Source: Panax quinquefolius (Eukaryota; Streptophyta; Magnoliopsida; Apiales; Araliaceae). Taken from it: a DNA stretch of 64,000 nt. The translations under genes were made by a program, and so were the position numbers. Position 1 is the stretch's first letter. Each line of letters begins with the position of its first letter. Below the pieces are notes generated by a model. It searched no databases. It had not been told where the DNA came from and worked only from the letters and a program-made list of their open reading frames with translations. Positions 1 through 9,880 of the stretch are shown one piece after another. The stretch spans positions 37,128,464 through 37,192,463 of the forward strand of contig CM035162.1 in assembly GCA_020205615.1 (NCBI GenBank), in the 5' to 3' direction.

Positions 1-1573
1 GCTCTAGTGGATCACCAATAGGCTCGTTAATAGTATAAATGTTCGCATAAATAACCCGACCAATAAAAAAAATTTGCAGAGTCTCCCACGTAATATGATT
101 AACCACATGCACGACGTGGCATGTATATAAGGTCATTTCTAGGAACACAAGACATAAACCAACGATCCATATGAGATACCATAGGAATTGGATGGAAATT
201 ATGAACTTATCGAATCCCTATGCTCATAAAAAGAATTACTATCATAAACAGTTTTAATCTCAGAGATTTACTACAAAAGAGTTTTGCGGTATCCACGGCA
301 TGTGAGGATCAAACTTGTAAACTTTGAAACCCAATCATTTTTCGTGGGAGCAATTATTCACGTTTTGATTCACATTATGATGTCGATGTCAAGTTCTCGA
401 TCTACAAATGATTTTTTCACAATGACCGATATAATTGGTTAAACTACAAACATAAACATGGGATTCACGAGTACATATCATGTGCATGACTTCCTATAAT
501 AATCAAGCTATTACTACTACCTCTATTGCACAAAAAGAATCCCAAAATATAAATTTTATACTAACTACAATCTAATACATTTATATCCATTTTATCAATT
601 TTGAACATCAAGATTTCACAAAAATCGACTTTAGAAAGTCAAAATGGGACTCTTTAGAAAGTATAAAAGTATAGTTCAAGTATGCCTTAAAATCCGTGCC
701 AAAAGCAGATCTCAAAAAAGCTATGACATGCAAAGTGGTGCAGGGAGTATAATAAAACAAGTAAAATTAGTCCCACATTCATTATAGTAACATACACCCA
801 AAATTTATACTTTGGTGTAATTGTGAATTACCATCATTTGTGAATCCTCCCTCTCATCTAGAAAATTAACAAAATAAAATTAGCCGAAAGTCTGCGTATT
901 ACCCAAATAAATTTTACTCTAATCAAAACTTATAAACCAAACATAATCATATTACCCAAATCGACTTCAAATACTAATAAAATCATAATCATATTACTCA
1001 AACATAATCAAATCCATATATATCAATCTAATGCATATATAATAAAATTCATATTCAATATTGAAACATTATACATTGAAATCAATACCTCAAGGCGGTG
1101 GGTGGCGGTGGTGGGCGTCGGTTTACCTTGATGGCGGCGGTGGCTTCTTCTCTGTGGCGTGACCTTCTCCTCTTCTTCCCTTCTCCCTCTTCTCCCTTTT
1201 CTTTCTCCCTTTTTTTCTCTTACGGTTCATTCTTGTCGGCGAGGTGTGGTGATAGATTAAAAGAATCAATGACCAGATAATAGCGACCGCATCGGTCATT
1301 TGAATATTTAATGATGTGGAAGTTTGTTGACCGTATGCGATGCGTCATTGATAATGAGAGGTCGCAAAAAAATAAAGGCGCCAACATTTCGACCAATTTT
1401 AGGCGGTGAAATTGTAATAGCGACCACTTAGCGGCCGTATCGATCAAGCTAAATATAACAATGACTACATTTCCTTGCGATTCATAAATGATCGTCATTG
1501 ATTATAAATATCTCATGATAGGATGTGCGATCATCGATATTGTTGGTCGCTGTTAGAGCATTTTCTTGTAGTG
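1..1573. mobile_element. CACTA (En/Spm-type) DNA transposon, one terminal portion
   Basis: The right edge ends ttttcttgtagtg (1561-1573), the reverse complement of the CACTACAAGAAAA terminus typical of plant CACTA elements. Directly inside it lie short subterminal GCGACC/GGTCGC-type motifs. The opposite terminus is not in the window, so the element begins to the left of base 1. No transposase domain was recognised. The only open frame of note (1098-1280) is low-complexity Gly/Ser/Phe-rich and looks non-coding. Bases 1-1080 are AT-rich with no gene I can support. The sequence after 1573 resumes as gypsy LTR, so this is an insertion into an LTR. The exact extent to the left is inferred. Confidence 0.68.
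1279..1573. repeat. CACTA subterminal repeats and terminal inverted repeat
   Basis: A cluster of short motifs occurs in both orientations: gcgaccgcatcggtcattt near 1282, gaggtcgc near 1359, tagcgaccact near 1419, cgatcatcgat near 1528 and ggtcgctgttag near 1545, followed by the TIR at 1561-1573. In CACTA elements such subterminal repeats are transposase-binding sites; that role is known for the superfamily and only inferred here. The 3-bp target duplication (expected gat at 1574-1576) cannot be confirmed because the other end is outside the window. Confidence 0.65.
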
Positions 1574-1905
1574 GATTCACATGAATGTACTATTAATTCA
1601 CATAATATACTATTAGGGGAGTTGGTGCAAATTTGATAATACTTGCAGGACTAAATTAAAAATAAAGGAAAAGATGAAGGTATTGTACTGTAATATTTTG
1701 AGCCCCAAAATGTTCAATTATTGAAACTATATTTTTCTATAAATAGAAGTTCATTCTTCTTTCATTCTCACCAATTCACTAAGTCTCACAAGAGCAATTA
1801 TAGAGAGAGAGGCTATAGAGAGAAAAGCTATAGAAAGAAAGAAGAAGCGAAGTCTGTTACTTCACTATTCCAGTATCCGGTCTTCTTCTGAGGTAAAAGG
1901 GTATT
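1574..1905 (+). mobile_element. Old G1 gypsy LTR fragment (promoter region)
   Basis: It aligns by eye with 2897-3215 of the next LTR: the aggggagttggtgcaa motif, the TATA box, the R-region purine tract of repeated atagagag, and the conserved ggtaa donor-like site. It is cut on the left by the CACTA end (1573) and on the right by a complete LTR starting TGTATGGCCCC (1906). It is therefore the host of two independent insertions. Confidence 0.7.
1738..1745 (+). promoter_or_regulatory. TATA box of the old LTR fragment
   Basis: TATAAATA inside ttctataaatagaagttc, the same context as in every G1 LTR of the window. The LTR is truncated, so activity is unlikely. Confidence 0.5.
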
Positions 1906-3064
1906 TGTATGGCCCCAAATTTTATGAAATGAAAGTATTCAATTTTCTTATAATTATTATTTTATTTCGTAAATGGTTAAATTGATAAAAGGTTAAAGTT
2001 AAGGGTGATATGTGAAAATTTTACAAAGTATGCAAGTTGTTATAAAATATTCGTTTAGTCGGGAAATATTCTTTTTATCGAGGAATATCCGTACGACGGC
2101 ACAATCATTGGTGGACCCCACAACAAAAGTATTGTCATAGTAAGAAAACGACAAAATTATCTTTTTATAAAAATAACAGCGAAAGTGTTACCGTTAAAAC
2201 TGTTGAACTACCCGGTAGTAAAAGTACAGTAATACGCGTGGTTGCATAGTAGCACACGGTATTGATTATTGATGCTTACGTAAGAAGTCACTCAATTATA
2301 CTCAATTATTGCTACAGTCATATCTCTCATATTATTGATTCAATTATTGTCACAGTATATTCTGCATAATATGTTATATTATTAAATCAATAATTGAGAT
2401 GACAAAGTTATTTATATTATTATTTACAATATTGACAATGTTTAGAAGTTCTGTCAATGAGAGGTTAGATAATCTAATTGCGCGCCAATAGGGAGAAATC
2501 CTTATTGGAAAGCCCCCTCTTTCCTTGGAACGACCTGGTTGTTAAATATTGTGCGTTATAATATTAATGATGAATAAGTTCGTGTTGATTAAAGATGAAA
2601 TTGATAGTTCCATTGTGTGGAAATTATTAGTGTTAGTGGATATTGACATTTATTTCGATAATAATTGATGTCTAGAGGTTATATTGACCAATCGGGTAAT
2701 TCACCAGATAAATGAGCAATTAATTGCTATTAATTCACATGCTTATAACTATGTGTTCACATATGTGTACTATTGATTCACATGATTTACTATTAGAGGA
2801 GTTGGTGCAAGATTGATAATACTTGCATGACTAAATTAAAAATAGAGGTATAGATGAAGGTACTATACTGTAATTAGTTTTTTCACATGATTATACTATT
2901 GAGTCACATGAATGAACTATTAATTCACATGATTTACTATCAGGGGAGGTGGTGCAAGTTTGATAATACTTGCAGGACTAAATTAAAAATGAAGAAAAAG
3001 AAGAAGGTATTATACTATAATATTTCGAGCCCCAAAACGTGCAATTATCGAAACTATATTTTCC

Positions 3065-3072
3065 TATAAATA
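3065..3072 (+). promoter_or_regulatory. TATA box of G1 5' LTR
   Basis: TATAAATA in ttttcctataaatagaag, conserved at the same relative place in the LTRs at 1738, 7900, 25982, 40778, 50554 and 57557 and, on the minus strand, at 23706-23713 and 15915-15922. Transcription would start about 30 bp downstream, in the ctcattctttcttcattctc tract. Confidence 0.7.
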
Positions 3073-3256
3073 GAAGCTCATTCTTTCTTCATTCTCACCA
3101 ATTCACTAAGTCTCACAAGAGCAATTATTATAGAGAAATTATAGAGAGAATGAAGAAGAGAAGTCTGCTACCTTACTATTCCAGTTTCCAGTTTTCTTCT
3201 GAGGTAAGGGGTATTATTTCTTTCGTATTCATGAAGATAGTTATTTTCTTTCAATA

Positions 3257-3721
3257 CTCGTAAGAGCTGTTATTCTATTCTTTATTATTCTATTGGAATA
3301 ACCTGTCTACGCGGACTACCGCATGCATGGTGAATTTTTCTGTTATTCCATTCTTTATTATTCTGTTGGAATAATCTGTCTACGTGGACTACCGCATGCA
3401 TGGTGAATTCTTCTATTATTCCATTCTTTATTATTCTGTTGGAATAACCTATCTACGCGGACTACCATATGCATGGTGAATTCTTCTGTTATTCCATTCT
3501 TTATTATTTTGTTGGAATAACTTGTCTGTACGGACTACCGCATGCCTGGTGAATTCTTCTGTTATTCCATTTCTTATTATTCTGTTGGAATAACCTGTCT
3601 ACACGGACTACCGCATGCATGGTGAATTCTTCTGTTATTTCATTCTTTATTATTCTGTTGGAATAACCTGTCTACGCGGACTACCGCATGCATGGTGAAT
3701 TCTTCTGTTATTTCATGCATA
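3257..3721 (+). repeat. 73-bp tandem repeat, about six copies, hairpin-forming
   Basis: Each monomer carries gttattcca, a 16-nt spacer and tggaataac (a perfect 9-bp inverted repeat), then a segment with ggactaccgcatgcatgg. Copies differ by a few bases. Homologous, more degenerate arrays occur in the other G1 LTRs (about 8060-8560, 26160-26670, 37183-37720, 50730-51210, 57740-58230; minus strand 15240-15720 and 23080-23525). Confidence 0.8.
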
Positions 3722-3897
3722 GTGAATGACCCTTTGTATTCATTCTTTATTAAATTGTGGAAATGATCTGTCTACGTGGATTACCGTATGGCGGGTGAAA
3801 ACCCATTTACAGTTTCGTATATTCTATTATACTCGTATGAGATATCATTTATTTTGTACTCATCATGGAATATCATTTTCTTTGGTATTTTTCTTTT

Positions 3898-4096
3898 ACG
3901 AGTTACTATTCATGGGTTACTATTCACCCAGTTATTGTTCACTCTAGTATTATTCACTCGGGTATTCGGGGCACTTTTCCTACCGAAGTACTATTTACGG
4001 GTTACTATTCACCCGATTACTATTCACTCTAGTATCATTCACTCGGGTATTCGGGACACTTTTCGAGTCGGGGTACTATTCACGGGGTACTATTCA
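3898..4096 (+). repeat. TTACTATTCAC-rich degenerate tandem block
   Basis: Repeated gttactattcac and tattcactcgggtattcggg units make up two larger repeats of about 110 bp. The block is missing from the other G1 LTRs except a related stretch at 41058-41130, and it largely explains the extra length of this LTR. Open frames across it (for example 3776-4156) are repeat translations. Confidence 0.65.
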
Positions 4097-5082
4097 CCCG
4101 AAAAATATATTTCTTTTCTGTCCAAATTATTTTTGGTACATGAATATTATTCTTGAATTTTACTCTACAAAGCAGTATCATGTTGACAATTTGGACATTA
4201 TTGATTTCTGGATAAATTAAATTATAATCTTTAAAATTTATCATTGAACTTGTTTTATTGAATTACTATGTCATTGTCATCATCCTCATGCTTATATTGT
4301 GATGAAAGTCATCTTTGGCTTACGTGCATAGATGGACTTGGTATGATTATGAATTGTGGATTATTCGGTATAATCATTTAATCGTAATGTAACGAATGAT
4401 GTGGTAAAAGTCCTCATTGGCATGTAGTTCATTGATGGACAGTTGTTGGTATGATTATGACTAGGGATTATTTGGTATAAGCATGACCATTGATGATTAC
4501 ATGAATATCCTTGGTCGTGATGTAGGGATGATTCGATTTTATTTATTAAGGTGAGTCTCAGCGATAAAGTTGATGAAAAACTTTTTAAATCATAGAAGAT
4601 AGTAGATTTTATGCTCTACTTGACTCTTCTAATGGATTGCTTATTCACCGCAGTTGTTGATCTAAAACTTGTTGTCTATTGTATTCTATCGGTTGTTATC
4701 TTTGTTGAAGGCTAAGGATAATTTATTCGCATTATCTTAGTTATAATATTTCTTCTTTGGGCTAGTTGAGCTCACCCTTTTTCTTTCACTTTTTCTCTTG
4801 TGAAATGAGAATATAGTCGGATCGGTCAGGAAAGCGGATTGACGATCCAGATGGTTGTTTTAGTAGTCCTCACTATTCTGTGAAATAGTGTGATAATAAA
4901 TGTAATGAGGACTTTATTGAGTGTGGGTATTGTCTAGAGGACAATATTCATATTAAAACTCTTAGATTATGTTTTGTCATATTTTACACGACTGTTGTAT
5001 AATTAAGTTGTATTTGAATTTTGTACTATGTATTTGGCGACTCAAGATGGGTGATGTATACCTATTTTTGGGGCGTCACAGT

Positions 5083-5094
5083 TGGTATTAAAAC
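5083..5094 (+). other. Primer binding site, initiator tRNA-Met type (degenerate)
   Basis: tggtattaaaac follows the LTR by two bases. Gypsy and copia elements primed by initiator tRNA-Met have TGGTATCAGAGC here. Element 2 has the better-kept tggtatcaaagc at 9696-9707. Confidence 0.7.
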
Positions 5095-5267
5095 TTAGGG
5101 ATATGATCCCTGGCTGAGATGTGAGACAAGAACTAGGAGGGGAGAGACGGGGAATTCCTTCGCTAGTATGACCTACCTAAGTTTATTTGGTATTTAATTG
5201 GTCGGTCAAAGTATAGGAATAATACGTGGTATGTCAATTAACCCTTATTTTGTGGCAGTATTTGAAA

Positions 5268-6878
5268 ATGGCATCCGAAAATGTTGAGATAAGAAATGAA
5301 GCACATGAGACCGTTGAGTCACCAACAATCAATATCCAGGATAATGTGCAACAAGAAGATAATAATCCTCAGGTAAACAATAACACCGATGAAATGATGA
5401 ACGATGGGATGTTCAGAGGCTTTATGCAATTCATGCAACATCAGGCGAGAGAGACTCCTATTCAAAATGTAGGTGAAAACAATGGCAACCCACGGCTGGT
5501 CACTGCTAAGCAGTTCAAAGAGCTGGGACCGCTGGAGTTTTTGGGAAAGCCAGAACCACTTAAGGCGGAGACGTGGATAAAGCAGATTACCAAGATATTT
5601 GATGTCTTGGAATGCTCAGAGGAGCAAAAGGTTCCCTTCTCCACCTTTATGTTGCGTGAAGAGGAAGATTACTGATGGGAATCTGTAAAACGTACCCAGC
5701 CTGATGCACTCAAGATGTCTTGGGAAAAGTTCTAAGAACTGTTCAACGACAAGTACTTTCCCGTAAGTATTCGTCACATGAAAGAGGTGGAGTTTATCAA
5801 GTTGGAGCAAAACAATATGACCGTGTCGCAATACGAGGCTAAATTTACGGAGTTATCTCGGTTTACATCCCATTTGGTAGATAATAAGGAGCGAATGACG
5901 CGAATATTTCTAAGAGGTTTGAAACCCGAAATACGTCAATACCTCATTTCTCATAAATTTTATTTGTATTCAGATGTAGTGAATAGGGCTCAGTTATTGG
6001 AATGCGATAATGAGCCAGCCCAACCAAAGGATAATGAGCAACAACATGATAATAATCGTACCGGTGACAACGGCCATCGGAACATTGATAACCATCGTGG
6101 GGGAAATTATCATGCCAAGAATGGTAACCACTTCGGTGGTAATCATGGCCAAGATAATAGGAGTGGAAATTTCAAGAAGAGAAGGTTCAACAACGATGGA
6201 AAGACAGCAGCACCAACACCCGTTTTCAAGGAAGGAGAACGACCACCAATTGTATGCTTCAAATGCGGAGGGGAGGGACATATCAGTTCAAGCTGCACGA
6301 TCTAGGTCAAAGCATATTACAGTTATGGAAAAGAATGTCACCTAGCCCGATTTTGTCGTGCACCAAAGTCAAGTCCAGCTGGGACGGTGAAACCAAAGGC
6401 GGATACGGACAAAACAAAGTCGGTGGTTTCAAGAAGAGCGTTTTTCGTGACTTCTCAAAAAGCGAGTAACCCGAACGAAGTTAGCACGGGTTAGTTAATT
6501 ATAAATTCTTGCGAAGTCTATACCTTATTAGATACCGGTTCTACCCATTCTTTTATCTCTTTTGCTTGCGCTCAACGTTTAAATTTAACTCCAGAGAAAT
6601 TAGACTTTGACTTATCGGTTGAGACTCGGTTAGGAGAAACTTTCGTTACCTCCACTGTTTATAAATCTTGTTTAATTCAAATCGACACTTTCACATTACA
6701 TGTCGCTCTTATCTCTTTGAAAATACTTGCATTTGATGTGATTTTAGGAATCGATTGGTTAACTACTCATCATGCTTTTCGTAAGGTTATTAGCTTTCAT
6801 ATTCCTAACCAACCTATTATGCGAATTCAAGCAACCAAACCACTAAAGTCAATCATTGTCATATCAAGCCATAAGTAA
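5268..6878 (+). pseudogene. gag: gag-protease remnant of element 1 (G1 Ty3/gypsy)
   Basis: The start chosen is the ATG at 5268 (MASENVEI...), matched in element 2 at 9881; the longer frame from 5226 only reads leader. Gag capsid-type sequence runs in one frame to 6305 but is broken by TGA at 5673 (TGG in element 2) and TAA at 5733 (CAA in element 2). A CCHC knuckle follows (CFKCGGEGHISSSC, about 6256-6298). A stop and a damaged second knuckle come next. An aspartic protease segment at about 6490-6870 still shows the DTG active-site triplet (6531-6539) and ILGIDWL. The frame ends at ataagtaaag near 6873, where RT, RNase H and integrase are missing. It is non-functional. The protease segment has no usable start. 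Confidence 0.8.
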
Positions 6879-7899
6879 AGAACCTCGATGTAAGACCCCA
6901 ACTTTTTTGAATAAAGATGAATTTTCTATAATTATCATTTTTGAATATTATGGAATGAATTTGATATAATGTTATAGTTGTGGGTAATAGTTATAAATTT
7001 TTCAAAGTATGCAAGTTGTTATATAATATTCGATTGGTCGGGGAATATTCATTTTAACAGGGAATATTCGTACGAAGGCACAATCATTGGTGGACCCCAC
7101 AACGGAATTATTGTCGGATTGAGTAATCGACAAATTTTTTTTATGAAAATAACGGCGAAAGTTTTATCGTTAACTGTTGAAACATCGATTGTTAAAAAAA
7201 GTGAAGAATCTGGCGTGGTTGCATAGTAGCAGATACAGTATTGATTATTGATGCTTACGTGAGAAGTCACTCAGATTTGTTCAATTATTGCTTCAGTAAT
7301 TGTTGTATAGTATCTCACGTTAATTGATTCAATTATTGTCGATATTTTATATATTATTAAATCAATAATTGAGACGACGAAGTTATTGATATTATTATTT
7401 GCAATATTAACGATATCTAGAAGTTCTCCCAAGGAGAGATTTGGTCACCTAATTGAGCGCCAATAGGGAGAAATCCTTATTGATAAGCCCCCTCTTTCCT
7501 GGGAACGACCTGGTCGATTAATAGTATGAATTATAATAATGATGATGAAGTTTTGTTTTATTAGTATTATTAATGTAATAAAACAGAAAAGCTTTTTATA
7601 TAAAATAGAATACTTTTATAAAGTTATTCGTTTTATTAGACTATAAATAGAATATATTATATTCTATTACGCATAAATACTCAAGATAGTGTTTGCATAG
7701 TAAGTAAAATCTTTTTTATATAAAATGTATACTTTTATAAAGTTATTCGTTTTATTAGATTATAAATAGAATATATTATATTTTATTTAAAAGATTTTGT
7801 ATTATTAGAATATTTTATAGTAAACCAATCTGGACCGTCCGTTTAAAAGTAAATCAATTTGGACCGTTCAGGAATTAGTTACTATTCAGTCCATCCTCC

Positions 7900-7907
7900 T
7901 ATAAATA
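7900..7907 (+). promoter_or_regulatory. TATA box of element 2 LTR
   Basis: TATAAATA within tcctataaatataag. A donor-like AAG|GTAAGG lies 120 bp downstream (GT at 8027). Confidence 0.6.
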
Positions 7908-9477
7908 TAAGTTCATTCCTTCATTATTTCTTACGAATTCACTGAAACTCTAGAGAGAGAAACTATAGAGAGAAAGAAGAAAAGTATTTTGCTACTTCAC
8001 TACTCCTATATCCAGTTTGTTCTAAGGTAAGGGGTATTATTTCTTTCTTTCGTCTTCATGAAGAGAACTTCTATTATTTTATTCTTTATTATTATGTTTG
8101 AATAACCTGTCTATGCGAAGTACCGCATACATGGTGAAATTCTTCTGTTATTCCATTCCTTATTATTATGTTGGAATAATGCTCTACGCAAGTAATCGCA
8201 TACATGGTGAAATTCTTCTATTATTCCATTCTTTATTATTCGTCGAAATATCCGTCTCGCATGCGTTTTATGCATGACTGGTTCCATTCTTTATTATTCG
8301 TCGTTGAATATCTTGTTATGCGTGCTACGTATTGACTCGGTTCCGTTATTTATTATTCTCGTTGGAATAACACGTGCGTGCGATTCTATCGCATTTATGG
8401 TGAATTTCGTTACTATTTCATTCTTTATTATTCGTTAGGAATAACCTATCATCGCGGTGCCTCTATCGCATGCATGGTGAATCCTTTCGTTATTCCATTC
8501 TTTATTATTCTCGTTGGAATAACTCGTCTATGTGGATTACCGTGCATGGTGAATGATCCTTTGTATTCTTTCCTTATTAAATTGTAGAAATGATCCGCAT
8601 CACGTGGATTACCGTATGGCGGGCAAAAATCCATTTGCGCGATTTCATATATTCTATTATAGTTAGTTGGTTAAAGTTTTGGCTTCTATACTCCATGAAA
8701 TTAGTAGAATATCCCGGATATTTGCGCTTCATCCAAAGATCTTTTCATGGAAATATTCTTCCGAGCATTCTTGAATTTTACTCTACAAAGCAAAGATCAT
8801 GTTGACAATTTGGACGTTATTAGTTCTTCGGATAAATTAATTCTTGAACTTATTTTATTGAATTCTTATATCATTGTCATCATCCTCATATTTATATTAT
8901 GTTGAAAGTCATATGTGGCCTGTAGTGCATAGATGGACTTGGTATGATTATGACCAGGGATTATTAAGTATAATCATTAATCGTAATGTTACAAATGATG
9001 TGGTTAAAGTCCTCATTGGCCCGTAGAGCTTTGATGGACAGTTGTTGGCATGATCATGACCATTGATGAATACATGAATATCCTTGGCCGTGTAGTGCAT
9101 GGATAATTTGTGGTTGTGATACTAATGAATATCCTCGGTAGTAAAGTGGGGATGATGTGGATTATTTATTAAGCTGAGTCCCAGCGATAAAAGTGATGAA
9201 AAACCTTTTAAATCATAAAAGATAGTAGATTTTATTCTCTATTTGACTCTCTTAATGGATTGCTTGTTTCGTTGCAGTTAAACTTGATGTTTGTTATATT
9301 GTATCAGTTTAACACTATTGAAGGCTAACGATAATTTATTCTGTATTATCTTAGTCATAATATTTCTTACTGGGCTAGTTGAGCTAACCCTTTTACTTTC
9401 ATTGTTCTGTTCAGGAAATGTGAACGTAACAGGGACTAGTCGGAGAATGGAGTGACGGTCCAGATAATAGCATTAGT

Positions 9478-9560
9478 AGTCCTCACTATTCTGTTAAATA
9501 GTGTGATAATAAATGTAATGAGGACTCAATTGAGTGTGGATATTGTCTAGATGACAATAT
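9478..9560 (+). other. Two consecutive stem-loops near the LTR 3' end
   Basis: First structure: agtcctcactatt and aatagtg...tgaggact form nested arms (9478-9526). Second structure: ATATTGTC, a 5-nt loop and GACAATAT form a perfect 8-bp stem (9540-9560). Between them lies the palindrome actcaattgagt (9524-9535). The pair is conserved at 4865-4946 and, on the minus strand, in both reverse LTRs (for example 14282-14302). Possible roles are RNA 3' end formation or packaging; this is inference. Confidence 0.5.
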
Positions 9561-9695
9561 TTGTATTAAAACTCACAACATTTGTTTTGTCGTATTTTAC
9601 ATGACTGTTGTATAATTAAGTTGTATTTGAATTTTATACCATGTATTTGGCGACTCAAGATGGGTGATGTATACCTATTTTGGGGGCGTCACAAT

Positions 9696-9707
9696 TGGTA
9701 TCAAAGC
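9696..9707 (+). other. Primer binding site of element 2
   Basis: tggtatcaaagc, one mismatch from the initiator tRNA-Met complement TGGTATCAGAGC, starting two bases after the LTR end. Confidence 0.8.
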
Positions 9708-9880
9708 TTAGGGATATGATCACTGGCTAAGATGTGAGACAAGAACTAGGAGGGGAGAGACGAGGAATTCCTTCACTAGTATAACTTACCTAAGTTTATT
9801 TAGTATTTAATTGGTCGGTCAGAGTATAGGGATAATATGTGATATGTTAATTAACCCTTGTTTTGTGGCAGTATTTGAAA

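Larger units (their letters stand above)
1906..5080 (+). mobile_element. G1 gypsy 5' LTR (element 1)
   Basis: It begins TGTATGGCCCC (family consensus TGTAAGACCCC) and ends GGGGCGTCACA, giving the TG...CA ends of an LTR. It is followed directly by a primer binding site. At 3175 bp it is the longest G1 LTR here, because it carries about six 73-bp monomers and an extra TTACTATTCAC-rich block. The order is U3 with two gagttggtgcaa-type direct repeats near 2798 and 2945, a TATA box at 3065, a donor-like GAG|GTAAGG at 3201-3208, the hairpin array, and AT-rich U5. The ORFs inside it are non-coding. Confidence 0.85.
3204..5258 (+). other. Predicted leader intron(s) of element 1
   Basis: A consensus 5' splice site GAG|GTAAGG has its GT at 3204-3205, just after the promoter-proximal leader. 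Two plausible 3' splice sites follow: cttattcaccgcag ending at 4653 inside the LTR, and ttattttgtggcag ending at 5258, ten bases before the gag ATG at 5268. The same three sites recur in element 2 (8027, 9277, 9871). Using the second acceptor would remove the hairpin array, the rest of the LTR and most of the leader. Splicing is inferred, not shown. Confidence 0.35.
6889..9693 (+). mobile_element. G1 gypsy 5' LTR (element 2)
   Basis: It starts TGTAAGACCCC and ends GGGGGCGTCACA, 2805 bp, followed by a primer binding site and gag, so it is the 5' LTR of a second element. It abuts the deleted end of element 1 with no polypurine tract before it. At 38426-39740 the sequence equivalent to the left flank continues past this point. 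The simplest reading is therefore that element 2 inserted into element 1, rather than that this is element 1's own 3' LTR. It carries a degenerate 73-bp array at about 8060-8560. Confidence 0.8.

Noticed and set aside
1098..1280. 60-codon Gly/Ser/Phe-rich frame
   Set aside because: Low-complexity GGCGGTGG and TTCTTCC tracts near the CACTA end; no domain, no homologous frame elsewhere.
5994..6281. 95-codon minus-strand frame opposite gag (also 38741-39067)
   Set aside because: Antisense shadow of the Asn/Gly-rich gag tail and zinc knuckle.
6889..9693. 3' LTR of element 1
   Set aside because: It lacks a preceding polypurine tract and is followed by a primer site and gag, so it is better read as the 5' LTR of element 2.
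9696..9707. tRNA-like sequence
   Set aside because: It is only the 12-base primer binding site complementary to initiator tRNA-Met; no cloverleaf is present.
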